Source: Cristatella mucedo
Taxonomy: Eukaryota > Bryozoa > Phylactolaemata > Cristatellidae
Direction: 5' to 3'
Assembly: GCA_009760855.2 (NCBI GenBank)
Contig: WPIO01000002.1
Span: 4,808,001 to 4,872,000, forward strand
DNA: 64,000 nt
This document shows, piece after piece, positions 26,700 through 38,094 of this stretch. Made by a program: the position numbers and the translations under genes. How positions within the stretch are numbered: the stretch's first letter is position 1; the number at the start of each line of letters is the position of its first letter. The notes beneath the pieces are model-generated. The model ran no database searches. It was given only the letters and a program-made list of their open reading frames with translations, and had not been told where the DNA came from.

Positions 26700-26886
26700 A
26701 ATAACAATAATAATAATAATGCTTGATAAAGCGCCCTCAGGGAACTCAATCTCTTCCTAGGCGTTTTTGTCAGCCAGCAATCATCCGATCGTATTTCCTT
26801 TGCAACAAATCTAAAGCACCTAGAAAGAGATTTGGTTCTCTGAGGGCGCTTTAGCGATAGCATGTTTATTATTGTTATTATCATTA
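26700..26886. mobile_element. Two LINE tails in inverted, outward-facing orientation
   Basis: The left half is a minus-strand tail (ATT-type repeat, then GCTTGATAAAGCGCCCTCAG, GAACTCAATCTCTTCCTAGG). The right half is a plus-strand tail (AAAGCACCTAGAAAGAGATT, CTGAGGGCGCTTTAGCGATA, then TTATTATTGTTATT). About 50 bp separate the hairpins, and the A/T repeats lie at the outer edges. Confidence 0.8.
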
Positions 26887-26889
26887 TCT

Positions 26890-27337
26890 TCTCTCGTGCG
26901 CCGCCCACATTTTCATCATCGCGGACCTCGTCGGTGGGCCGCTAGACCTGATGCGACGTAGGCCTTTGCAGTGTCCGCCACAATCTCTTCGTCGAGCGGC
27001 AGTGCCGCGAAAAGATGGCGCCTGGGCTGTAAGCCGACCGAAGCCGACATACGTAGGCATAGACCGACCGCTGACTCGGCGCCGGCCTCCAGCAGCCGCC
27101 GAGGCAAACCCATCCGCAGGCTGCACGCCCACCCGCCTCGCCCCCTCTGTTTGATAGTTTTTCGTCGCTTGCTGCCTTCAGTTTTTTGCCGTCGCTCGCT
27201 AGCAGCGATCTGGGGGGGGATCTGGGTGGCGATGCAGCCCCAGAAGGCTCCAGGCATCGAAGTGTGGCGTAGCCGCCCCGCCCCAGTCGGTGGACCACGT
27301 GTTCGCGAGCGTGCGGTTTTCACTGCCTACCCTCTCA
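26890..27337. other. GC-rich stretch, no supported gene
   Basis: Overlapping open frames on both strands (up to 152 codons) are Arg/Pro/Ser-rich with no domain signature and are best explained by composition. Confidence 0.4.
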
Positions 27338-27465
27338 TGACGACGTGCTTGCGACATCGAATCGTCTCTCCAGACATCGGAATGCTGACGGCTGTTCTGA
27401 GAGGTCACCTTAAAAGGTCAGCCGAATAAGTGTTATGCCAGCGAGATACAGGCCTGCTTCACAGG
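27337..27465 (+). repeat. Dispersed repeat R2
   Basis: ATGACGACGTGCTTGCGACA through TCAGCCGAATAAGTGTTATG and CCAGCGAGATACAGGCCTGC is almost identical to 33770-33895, so this roughly 125-bp block is mobile or duplicated. Confidence 0.75.
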
Positions 27466-27689
27466 AGCCATCGAACCCCTAGTTTTTTCAAGGAGATATC
27501 TCGTAGTCTCATCTCGCCCACGTAACTCACTTAGCGATAACAAGCGAAGTATCCGCACGCATAAGCACACAGTGGCTCGCAAATATACACAGACAGAGCA
27601 AGTACTTCGAGGAGCAGATGCGCTTTCGCTTCTTTCTAAATGCTGTCGAGTCAGGGTATACAGTGACCTTAGTCGTATTAGGTTGCATG

Positions 27690-27868
27690 AAGGAGCATTT
27701 AGTGAGTCCCTGCGATTCGTCCTTTATGTGCGTATGCTTGCTGACACTGTGCATACTGCCATTAACCATACTTGCATGCTGACCCTGTGCATGTCACCCC
27801 TAAACATGTTTATGAAGTACAAGTACTTAGAAGGAGATTGAGTTATCCGAGGGTGCTATATCATATAT
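27690..27868 (+). mobile_element. LINE 3' UTR and tail
   Basis: GCATTTAGTGAGTCCCTGCG, GCTGACACTGTGCATACTGC and CCTAAACATG are LINE 3' UTR. They are followed by a variant tail (AAGTACTTAGAAGGAGATTG, CGAGGGTGCTATATC) that runs into a CT microsatellite rather than (ATT)n. Confidence 0.8.
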
Positions 27869-27869
27869 G

Positions 27870-27954
<85 letters not shown>

Positions 27955-27985
27955 CTCTCTCTCGCGCTCTCTCTCTCTCCTCCTC
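27869..27985. repeat. (TC)n microsatellite
   Basis: About 110 bp of CT repeats with CGCT interruptions near its right end, immediately 3' of a LINE tail. Confidence 0.95.
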
Positions 27986-28481
27986 TTTTTTCTCTTTCAC
28001 TCCGCTTTCCATCTCTCTCCATTGCCTTTCTCTCTCCCTTTGCCAAGGGGTCCTCTTTCTCCAGGCCTCGAGTCCGGGGCATTCCTCGGGGCCGCTGTCG
28101 CAGCCGTATCATGTTCTGCTTAATGGCCTAGGACTTTGGAATTTTGCAGGCTTGCTGACGTGACCTCGAGATACTCCGCCCGGGCCGCTGAAGTGCTGGC
28201 TGAACGGAGCACTTTGCTAGAGATCAACGTTGTGAAAACAACGGTGGTTAAAGGTCTCGTTAGAGGCAGCGTGCACTAGACGAACGCACGCTAGATCGGT
28301 GCAGTCGTGACCGGAACAACACCATCCAACCAATGGCATCGGTTCGCTTCGCCTACAGCTCAAGGCCAGTGCAACTGGGCGAGCGGTTTCGTCTGACCGA
28401 GCTAAATTGTTCTCATCGCACGGCCTAGTGTTCAGGGCTGTACAGTCTGACATGCTAAAAGCGATGACATTGCGCAGAGTT
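27986..28481. other. Non-genic stretch left of LTR element 2
   Basis: No gene is seen. It ends with GAGTT at 28477-28481, the left copy of the element 2 target duplication. Confidence 0.5.
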
Positions 28482-28963
28482 TGTTGTTTGGTTGCACAGC
28501 AGAGAGCCAGCCGATGCCCAACACCGACAGTTTATTCCCAGCACACGGAGCCCAAGAGCGCACGGCTTCCCTTAGCCCCTGCCCTCACACAACTGCCTCC
28601 CCTGGTCGACTCCGATGACTCATCGACCACAACTGTGCACCGGCCGACCCTGGTGGTGAATCCACCATCTGGCCACCAGCTGGTCCATGCCACATCAAAG
28701 ACGGACCACAGCAGTGCACTGGCCGACCCTGATGGTGAATCCACCATCTGGCCACCAGCTGGTTACCGGCCTGCGTCCATACCACATCACAGGCGGACCA
28801 CAGCTGTGCACCGGCCCCTCTCGGTGGTGCTTCTAACAGCTCACCAGTAGCTTATCAGAGGAGCCTGCATACGATACATACATACGAACTACACGCTCTC
28901 TTGACCTTACGGTCACAAGTCAGGAGCCGGCATACAATGCATACATACGTACATACGAACTAC
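28482..28963 (-). repeat. 3' LTR of element 2
   Basis: About 482 bp with TG...CA ends, containing an internal direct duplication (TGGTGGTGAATCCACCATCT and TGATGGTGAATCCACCATCT segments). Its inner boundary is ambiguous: the next 39 bp, to GCAGCACCA near 29002, resemble the extreme end of the element 1 LTR. Confidence 0.8.
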
Positions 28964-29042
28964 ACGCACCCTTTACCTTAAGGTCACAAGTTTGCAGCAC
29001 CAACACATGTAGCTGCAAGGTACAGAGCAGCAATGAGCAAGT

Positions 29043-31790
29043 CTATCCGGTCAGGACATAGTCGTCGTACCGGCGGGGAAGTGTCACAGCGCGCCTGGGC
29101 CGCTGTACTGGTTCAGCTCTGTCCCCTTCAGGTGCAGGGGGCGCCTCTTCCTGCCCTGGTACGAGGCGCAAGTCGGACACGTGGCGATGCACACCGTCGA
29201 TCTCGATTCCCACGCCCTGCCCCTCACTTGTTACCGTGCCCTCGGGCCACTCGGTCGTACAACGAGCACCGGCAGGCTTCACAAAGACTCGCTGGCCGAC
29301 AGCATATTGAGCAGTCCTCGGGCCTTGATCTGTCTGTGCTCTGAAGAGGGGGCTTTTCCACTCATAGGAGAACAGCCTTCTGCAGGGCACCGAATCCTCG
29401 TGCAACCCGGCTGTTGGCGAGATGTTGTACCAATACACCATCATCAGGACGTTCTTTCCCGTGCGAGCCGCCATTCCCTTGATGGTCCTGTGGTTTCGCT
29501 CAACGATGCCATTGCCGGAGGGTTTATAGGCGCAACGGTATATGGGCTCCACGCCCCAACGGTCGCAAAGACTGCGGAGAGCTGTTGAGCGAAAGCTCGC
29601 ACCGTTGTCCATGAGCAGCTGCTGCGGAGGGCCACGCTCCCTAAAAATTTCGCCCAGATTTTGCACCAAAGAGTTTTCTCCCTCGTCGGGTATTCGCCTC
29701 CAAATAGCGAAACGGCTTGGTCCACAATCTACCACGGTCAGATATTTTTGGCCCTTGAAATGCGTTACGTCACAGGCCAGGCGCTGCCAATTCTCGCTTA
29801 CATCAAGCACGCCTGCACTCCATGCGACTGGTGCAGGATCGATCGACTTGCAACGAGGGCAAGCCTTCACGACGGCTTCGACGTCCTTCCGCCGGATAGT
29901 AGCTTTCGGGTGGCACATTCTGGCAAGGTACAGTGTCCTGTCAACTCCAAAGTGGTGAAGGCTGTGGAAACTCTTTAGGTCGATGCTGACCGCCGGCGAA
30001 GACGCCTGCTCTGGAACAGCGAGACAGCTTACATTCACCCTCGTCCACATCTGAGAGAAGCGGGTCAGCTGGTCGGCTTTATTGTTGGATGATCGCACTA
30101 GGACTACGGAAGCCTTCAGTCCACACTCTGACACCGTGTCGGCTATCAGTGCTAGCCTGCGTTTGATAAGCGCCTCTCCCATGCCGTGGGCTCGTACAGG
30201 CTTATCTTCAACCAGCAGTGACTGTAGCCATCCGTGAACAGTTGCTGAATCTGTCCAAATCTCCACCTGCCGTAATGACCAAGCAATGGCCAGATTGAGG
30301 CCCTTGATGATAGCCTCCAGCTCCGCAAGATTGATGTGGGCTACGTCGTCAGCTTTTCGCAGCCAGGAGGCATCCTCGACGATTCTTCCTCCTATATCCA
30401 GGCATGTGCCGATAGCAAGGCTGCTGGCATCACACCAGAGGATGCCACTATCCAGATTCGGCACATTCCAAATGCCTGAAACTGGATCGTCGGCATGCAA
30501 TCGCTGCATCAACTCACCCGCCATGGCTATGACATTTTCACCAACGACTGAATCCCAACCGACATCGCCAGCAGCTCGCTTTAGGTAACTGCAGGCCGGG
30601 CGAAGCCAGCCTGCGATTGGGAAATGCCCGATCAGCTGCCCGCACCACGACAACAGCTGGCGTCGCGATGGGGCGTTAGGAATGCGCTCACCACGTTATC
30701 GCGGCGCCAACGAAGCTCCTCACCTTCCTTTGGCCTGCATACTCGAAGGCCAAGGACCCTTCCGCCAGCGAGGCTTTCTGGCGGCTTAGCCTCCAAACCA
30801 AATGTTCGTAGCAAGTCGATTACCTCACCATTCGAGACGACGCTGTTATTGACAACAATATCGTCGACAAACGAATCGGTACCAGCACGAACTCGCTCAT
30901 CCATGGACAAGACCTTTGTCAGAATCGCGGTCATTATTTTCGGGGCGACATTAAGTCCGAAACCTAGTCGCGTGAGGCAGTACCGACGGCCTTTGTTCTC
31001 CACGACCTGATATTGCCAGAGAGCGGGATCAACATGCACCTGCAAGTATGCTTTTCGCAGGTCAATTATGCTCACGCTCTCGCCCAGCCGTCGCCACGCT
31101 CTGAGCTTTGTGCTACACACATCACCACCAGCCGTGTGACTCGAGATAAACTGATTAAGTTCTCGGTAGTCCATCACGGGCCTCACTTTGCCCTTACTTG
31201 CCTGTACGACGGCCATTAGAGGGATCAGGCCACCACAATGACCAGCGAACGGCTGCAACCAGCCTTCCTTGATCCACTCTTCCACCTCCTTTTCGTAGTC
31301 GGCACGAATTTCCTCTCCCACATGATATGAAGCGATATGGTTCGTCAATTGGGGGACGACACAACGATTCGTCCACTCCCACTTGACTGACCAGCGCCCC
31401 TGATGGAATACTGCCTTGAAGTCCTTGTCATCAATCAGTACGTCAGCGGCCGACGATGCTACAGCACGTTTGACACTAGGAGACGCCACTACTGCTGCCT
31501 CGGGACGGTGTGCTGGCTCTGGAACTCCCCTTTGGCACATGAACTCAACTTGACCAGCGGAAGGACCGATAATCACGCCGCCTAGGAGTTCAATGGCATC
31601 CATACCGAGTAGTAACCCAAAACCAGGAAGAACATCTGACACAAGGCAGTCCAGCACTATGGTTCGTCCGCAGAGGGCTACCGTAGCGACGCACGTGGAC
31701 TTGCAGACAGCCGTGGCTTCATTCATCATCACGACTTCCTCGCACGCTCGCCTCACCCTCGCAGGGTCCGCAAGCGTCGCCGAAATAGCT
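29043..31790 (-). pseudogene. pol of element 2: protease remnant, RT, RNase H, integrase
   Basis: Two overlapping open frames (31790-30632 and 30653-29043) in different phases carry the domains in Ty3 order. They begin with the C-terminal protease half (LPGFGLLLGMDAIELLGG; the catalytic Asp motif is absent). RT follows, with VRPVMDYRELNQFI, LTRLGFGLNVAPKI and the FVDDIV catalytic box. Then RNase H (LWCDASSLAIG, NLAELEAIIKG, WTDSATVHGWL). Then integrase with HHCC zinc finger (FHSLHHFG, CPRCKS) and D,D,E residues in ACDVTHF, LMDNGASF and GIVERNHRTIK. The frame change near 30650-30665, just before the RNase H connection, is a one-base shift. It could be a mutation or, less likely, programmed. 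Without gag and a full protease the copy cannot be autonomous. Confidence 0.85.
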
Positions 31791-32277
31791 TGTTGTTTGG
31801 TTGCACAGCAGAGAGCCAGCCGATGCCCAACACCGACAGTTTATTCCCAGCACACGGAGCCCAAGAGCGCACGGCTTCCCTTAGCCCCTGCCCTCACACA
31901 ACTGCCTCCCCTGGTCGACTCCGATGACTCATCGACCACAACTGTGCACCGGCCGACCCTGGTGGTGAATCCACCATCTGGCCACCAGCTGGTCCATGCC
32001 ACATCAAAGACGGACCACAGCAGTGCACTGGCCGACCCTGATGGTGAATCCACCATCTGGCCACCAGCTGGTTACCGGCCTGCGTCCATACCACATCACA
32101 GGCGGACCACAGCTGTGCACCGGCCCCTCTCGGTGGTGCTTCTAACAGCTCACCAGTAGCTTATCAGAGGAGCCTGCATACGATACATACATACGAACTA
32201 CACGCTCTCTTGACCTTACGGTCACAAGTCAGGAGCCGGCATACAATGCATACATACACACGTGCATACGAACTACA
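31791..32277 (-). repeat. 5' LTR of element 2
   Basis: About 487 bp, partner of 28482-28963. Pol coding sequence starts immediately inside it, after AGCTATTTCG. Confidence 0.85.
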
Positions 32278-32282
32278 GAGTT

Positions 32283-33460
32283 TAATACCGACTCCGACAG
32301 TTCAGTAGGATCACAGGGTCGAGAAGCTAGAGCTAATCATCGTAGAAAGCACTGCTTCTCGGGATTATCCGATTATCGCTCCTAAGGAATTGGTGCAAGA
32401 GCCCGCTGCTATGCTTGAAGGAGCCTGTGGAAAATTCGCTAAATCTAAAATAAATTGAGCTACGCGTGGCACTTCCAGGATTAAGGTCAATGACGAGACA
32501 AGACTTTGAACTTTTCAGAAACACCCAATCATTATAGGACTGAATGGCCATGCTGGAAGGTACCTCCTTAAATATGCCCAGGCAGATATGCACTTTTACT
32601 TTAGATATAATTGATAGAATAGATTTAGATAGAATTGATAGTTTCAGAATCTTGACCTCAAGCCATGTTTTTAAAATGTAGGGTGCGGTCGCTGTAAGAC
32701 AAGTCCAAAGTGAGGAAAGCTTAGTTATTGGATTTATCGCCTGCTGCAGAGCGAGCTCTCAGCTTAATTGCTATCCATTTTTCGAAAGGTGCTGTGGATC
32801 ACAAGGTCGTACTTTAATGTAATGAGCAAATTTTCCCACCTATAATGCTTTCGCGGCGTTTGACCATTGAAGCTACCGGCATGTCTGCATATAGGCTGTC
32901 AAGGTTTGAGGCCAGCTTTTGAAACTTAAAGCTGAAGCTCCCTGGCGATGCATCTGTAGCTCCTCGTTGAGAGATCGCAGACGAAGTCTCCTGACGTTTC
33001 CAAAGTATTTTCCTAGTCAATGGTACTAACGCTTATTAGTAGCGAAATTTCCTTTCAGGGCCGATTGATACCAACCATCGATAGCCACCAGACACACAAT
33101 TAAGGTACCGTCAAAAAATTACTCGCCATCAAAATCAATACGCATTTAAGTATTGAGTTAAAAACAAGCATTGTCGTATTTGAAATGCATAGTATCTATA
33201 CGCACACACTCAGGGCCCGAAGAATATGACCGGCGGAGAGACGGTTCCATATCCTGCTGATAAATAAAGCTGTCGCCCAGCAGCCTTCGAGCGCCACAGG
33301 TAGTCATCTCTGTATTTGTGACCATTTCTTTGGCTTACTCGAATCCGAAATTTAGGGCAACCAAAATACAGAAATCTGCTTTCATCTAACCAATAAACCA
33401 CGCACCCATCTTCAGTAGTTCACTGGCATGGCACATGACTACAAGCAACCTTCCAGCCTT
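32283..33460. other. Non-genic stretch right of LTR element 2
   Basis: AT-richer sequence with no supported gene. A 63-codon minus-strand frame (33401-33210) contains WLDESRFLYF, which recalls the DESRF motif of Tc1/pogo transposases, but the rest does not extend that match. Confidence 0.4.
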
Positions 33461-33462
33461 AT

Positions 33463-33720
33463 CTGTCTGTAACTCCACAAAGCCATAAAGAATATTTGGG
33501 GGTTACGCAGGGGAGTTTTGTGTAGTGCACTCACAGCCTAAGCGGCTTTTGGTACGCATACGGTAGACAGCAGACTTTATCTCACGTAACATAGAGAAAG
33601 TGGGAAGCATAGCAGAGTCAGGAGAGCAGTTGAGGTAGTGACTAGCAAAGAAGTAGCAGCTCAAGACCGCTTAATAGGATGAGCCATAGTCGGCAGCAGG
33701 AGAGTGGTTGTCCAAGTTCC
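33463..33720 (+). repeat. Dispersed repeat family R1
   Basis: From GTCTGTAACTCCACAAAGCC through GCACTCACAGCCTAAGCGGC, GGTAGACAGCAGACTTTATC and AGTAGCAGCTCAAGACCGCT to AGTCGGCAGCAGGAGAGTGG. The same order is found at 45165-45425. No terminal inverted repeats, coding potential or tRNA/5S boxes were recognised. Confidence 0.75.
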
Positions 33721-33985
33721 TGCTGAGCAAGCTTGTGCATTCGCATTGTCTCTAATCAAGTTAACGAGATCATGACGACGTGCTTGCGTCATCGAATCGT
33801 CTCTCCAGACATCGGAATGCTGACGGCTGTTCTGAGAGGTCACCTTAAAAGGTCAGCCGAATAAGTGCTATGCCAGCGAGATACAGGCCCGCTTCGCCAT
33901 AGTCGGCTGCAGGAGAGTGGTTGTCCAAGTTCCTGCTGAGCAAGCGTGTGTATTCGCATTGTCTCTAATCAAGTTAACGGAAGGT
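33688..33985 (+). repeat. R2 flanked by 75-80 bp direct repeats (R1 end)
   Basis: CATAGTCGGCAGCAGGAGAG through AATCAAGTTAACG (about 33688-33765) is repeated at about 33898-33979. Between them lies a block (33768-33895) nearly identical to 27337-27465. The layout is direct repeat, R2, direct repeat. Confidence 0.8.
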
Positions 33986-33989
33986 TCGC

Positions 33990-35592
33990 ATTCGGAGCGT
34001 AATCAGCAGCGGCACTTCGCTGCGTTGCAGAGTCTCTGTCGGATCGTGGACGATGTAGCCGGCCGGCTCATTCGAAATTCATTGGTAATCCCGCTTATAG
34101 TCACTCAGCAAGCAACATCAGAGCACCTGCTACAGGGACTGCGGAACTAGGTAAAGCAATTTCATGCATCTATACATTCAAATACTGAGGAAACTTTATC
34201 ATTTACCACTGCACCAACTCAAATTTACTGGCTATTCAAGATCGTGAGTCCGAGACACTTTGCTGAGCAAGTCAAGAGGACTGGAATTTCTCTCCATCAT
34301 TCGGGTCTTTCCTAACGCTGTTCTCCCATCGACCAACGGAGTCATTGGCACGTGGAAACTTCTGAGCGTAATAGATTCTTCTTTAAGGAAATCTGCAAGC
34401 AGTTAAACAGCGGCACATGTGGCTTTCCAAGCTAGTAGAAGCAACGCAAATGACTGCATGTCCGTCTATTAAATCTCCCATTGTAACTGACGAGTTTCGC
34501 CGTCGCTCGAACATTGACAGGGTACCTTCTAGAGGCAGATGTCCCAAGGATTCCCGCCTGCACTCGCTAGAGCCATTTATATAAATTTGTTTTGATTCTC
34601 GTTGCTGTTCACCAATGAGTCTCTTCCCTTCCGTTGCTTTTGTCGCCATTTTTCGAACTTGCGATACAGCTCAATCAGCACATTCACCGAAATTTCTTCC
34701 ATTCGCCGATGCAGCCTGTGCACATATCTAATTCATCTGCTGAATCTGGCCATTCGCCTTCTGGCAATTATTAGTCTCCAGAAGGAACAATCTTAGCGCC
34801 GGCGTTGATTGGCCTGCGAATGGGTCTTCGTACGGAATGGCCATAAGATTTCTTTACAAAGCGAGAGATAGTAATTTGCATTATCTGGCCATAAAAATGC
34901 TCTTTCTCTGGCCAAATGTCATCACCCGAGGTTCTCTTCAGAGTTGTCAGCCGAGCTGGGTTTTTCGCGTCGTTTCATACCTCCTTAAATGCAACTCCTT
35001 TCGTGACCTTTATCAGGAACCACGACTTCCAGTATCACATCATATCACACCCACCGTGAACTCCAATCGCTTCTGCTGACGGCGAATGCTGCCGAAGTCA
35101 ATGCTGAAGTGGCTGCACTTACCATCTGCAGAACTCGCGTAACGGCAGGTCTTCTGTAGCGATCAGCATTTAAACACAGTCAGAGGAGATGCTATCCCCG
35201 CCTCGCCCTAGAGCTTCTCGACCAGATCTTTTACCTAATAGAGCAATTGCAGCAGCTCATGGCCCTTGGCCCTCGATCCACTGGGACCGATTTCCGTGGT
35301 CACTTGCTTGCATCTCGAGCCCGGTTGTTTGCATCCTATACCCTTACATGTGAGAACACTTGCCGGTGAACCTTTGCGAAGTTCTTGAATGGCTGAAGCT
35401 GTTGGCCGTCAGCAGCTCATGGAACGCACCGTTGTGCATAAAAACGACCTTCGTCGATCTGTCCATGTCGGGACGCAGCCAGAGTGGAGATAGTATTCAT
35501 TCGCCACCGGCCGGAGCTTCTTTTTTATTTGGGGCCCATATTTTTTATTTATTCACTTACTATAGATCGATTGCCGGTGGATTTTTAGCTCT

Positions 35593-35595
<3 letters not shown>
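33990..35595. other. Non-genic stretch
   Basis: Several open frames of 60-90 codons on both strands have no domain content and look neutral. No RNA gene was recognised. Confidence 0.4.
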
Positions 35596-35629
<34 letters not shown>

Positions 35630-35726
35630 GATGTGTGTGTGTGTGTGTTTGCGCGTGTGTGTGTGTGTGCGTGCGTTCGTGCGTGTGCGTGTGTGTGGGG
35701 GTATATATATATATATATATATATAC
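35596..35726. repeat. Compound (TA)n-(TG)n-(TA)n microsatellite
   Basis: About 28 bp TA, then about 75 bp of interrupted TG/GCGTG repeats, then about 24 bp TA. Confidence 0.9.
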
Positions 35727-35729
35727 AGT

Positions 35730-37990
35730 GCGGCGGCAGGATTTTCAGCTTGGGGAGAGGGCAAGACCTGTAGAATTTGTACTCAGGGGGCAAGCACCTG
35801 CAAGATGTGCATGCAGTTAGACCTTGACCCAAAATTCATGAAAAACATTGGGAAGAATCTCAGCATCTATTCGACATGAACTCGGCGTTTGATCATCGAG
35901 TGGAATTAAGACAGCATTATGTCGTTGGTGACGGTCAGTGTGGGAGCGTGGGAATAGACTCAGGTCGCTGACCTTTTGTCGGGGGAGACAAACACCATTC
36001 GGCAAGTGGCTACCTCACTGGATATATGGGCATATACCTAATATAAATGCAGTGTAAATATACACATTTACACGTACCTGAATATACTTTATATATTCAC
36101 GCACACATTTAGAAATGCCTGTATACGCGTAACTGAGGCGATACAGCTGTCGAGAATACCATGTATAGGCATCCCCCATCGCTGAGCCTTGTCTTCTTCC
36201 AATGTCAATCGCCCGCTCGAGCCGATTCTTGATGTACAATCTAAATTCACGCGTGTTCTCTTTGGTTACAAATGGAGTTTTGCACCTGCGACCGCTAAGT
36301 CTGCTGTGGTCGCATGAGCCAACAGAGAGCACGTCTGTTTAACGGCATCGACCAACTTGTCTTGGGTTACCGTTGGATTCTAAAAAATGCACAGCCACGT
36401 CTACTTTCTCAGCTCGCGCTTTCATTCCCCTTCGCAAGCGCTTGTCTGCGAGATTGTTGGCAGTATGGAATTACAGGATACGCGATTGAAACGCCTGCGA
36501 GTGTTGATCCTACCTTGATGGTGGCTCACGGGATTAGCGTTACCTGAATTATGATGATAGCGAGGACCGCGTGTTTTACAATCTGGGGTACTGAAAAAAA
36601 TTTCTATTTCAAAACTAGGTCAGTCATATTCCAGCTTTCCAATTCAAAAATGTGGAATGCCTGAGCAGTCGGGATACACAACCAGAGGTTAAAGCATATA
36701 GACTTGTTCTTCCTAAGGCATGGGCATTTTTGCTTGCTTTTGTGCTCTGCTATGGTATGATTACTCATATGCATTGGAGCTCATCGTTAGCCATGCTTCG
36801 AGGTGCTAGTAATTCGGCTACCGTATTCAGCCACGTTGCTGTAAGGACTAAATTTGTAACGTGCACAACCTGTATGGCACAAACTGTGGCTCACAAGCCG
36901 CAACACTACGTTTGTAACATCTAATATCAGAAGCGGGATGTGAGAAAGATACGAGCAAGTTTTGGAGCCACACTGTGCATTTGTAAATCTCGCTTATTTT
37001 TTGCCACGAGACAATTGCTAATTGCTAATAAACGGTAATTGCTTCGTTCTCTTGAGGGGTATTTTTGAATTCTGTCTGACAGATACAATACACGCACATA
37101 AGCTGGGCCCAGTGCAAGCGTCAATGGATGCCTCCGGGTGACGAGCAGCAGGCTGTGTTGCTGTGGCTGGCCTACCAACCTTTCAGCTCATCCGCAAGGT
37201 CCAGAGGGGCAGAACTACAGACCCCAGCCTTTTACGTATGCCATGGGTTGAAGCCTCCGGACACAAAGGTAAAGGCAGATACGAGTGTGAGTGTGCATGG
37301 TCATTTGCACCAGTGCCCACTGTAGCACTCAACATTCCTTGCAGATGCGATGAGCCTTTTATTGCAGCTGCCCAGCCGTACCAGTCGACTTCTTTCGTGG
37401 AATTCTATGTCTCCCATATTGTCACACGCTCCTTCAATAAACATTGACTTATGTATAATCATCAAGAGCCCCCAATATCGATAGGAAAAAATACTTTCTG
37501 GCTTCTCCAGGTCCAATCTTTATGCTAGGTCTTGCGTTTGAGCTCAGCATTTAATCCGTCTCATTCGCTTAGTTGCCTTCGACTGCAAGTTGAGTGGTTT
37601 CTCGTTTCGAATAGGCCAGGCAAAAGAGTTTGGGTATTGGTGAGAATCTTGAGGCATCGTGTGGCATCTTACTATGGCATTTGACGCCGGCCGATTTTAA
37701 GCTCTGGTAGTTCAAGCATCGGAAAAGCTTCGGATTCTTCAGATTCTTATTTCAAGCATCGAAAGAGCTCAAATCCAGCGACGAGCGAGGCACAGCGAGG
37801 CACCCAGCGATGAGTGCGACACAGGAGCACGGCTCCAGCGATCGAACTAGTGACTCATAGTGACAGCTGCAGGTAGAGGCTGGCGCTCCGCTGTTGCAGA
37901 CAAGGAGTGCCGAGAATTCGGTCTCGCCATGCAGTCAGTCTTATCATCTCCGACATAATGGTGAGCGATGCGCATGGCCAAGAGTGCACG
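35730..37990. other. Non-genic stretch
   Basis: No frame exceeds about 105 codons and none carries a domain I recognise. A 94-codon plus frame (37163-37447) has a Cys-containing stretch (CECAWSFAP, IPCRCDEPF) but no acceptor/donor-supported exon structure. It is left unassigned. Confidence 0.4.
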
Positions 37991-37995
37991 CAAGG

Positions 37996-38091
37996 AAAAA
38001 CTTGCAAGCTATATAATAAGTGCACTAGAAAGTTCGTGCGTATAAAAACTTGCAAGCTATATAATAAGTGCACTAGAAAGTTCGTGCGTAT
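37996..38091. repeat. 48-bp tandem duplication
   Basis: Two perfect or near-perfect copies of the unit AAAAACTTGCAAGCTATATA through TTCGTGCGTAT, at period 48 bp. Confidence 0.9.
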
Positions 38092-38094
38092 ACA

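Larger units (their letters stand above)
28482..32277 (-). mobile_element. Ty3-like LTR retrotransposon 2, pol only (gag deleted)
   Basis: Long terminal repeats at 28482-28963 and 31791-32277 flank a 2.8-kb minus-strand pol. GAGTT occurs directly outside both ends (28477-28481 and 32278-32282), consistent with a 5-bp target duplication. The LTRs look identical by eye over their first ~460 bp and differ only in a few bases and a short indel near the ATACATAC tract, which suggests a recent insertion. The gag gene, leader and N-terminal half of protease are missing: coding sequence abuts the 5' LTR. The 3'-proximal non-coding part matches element 1, so the two are related. Confidence 0.9.

Noticed and set aside
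33210-33401. Minus frame with WLDESRFLYF, like a Tc1/pogo transposase motif
   Set aside because: The flanking residues do not continue the match and no second catalytic motif was found nearby.
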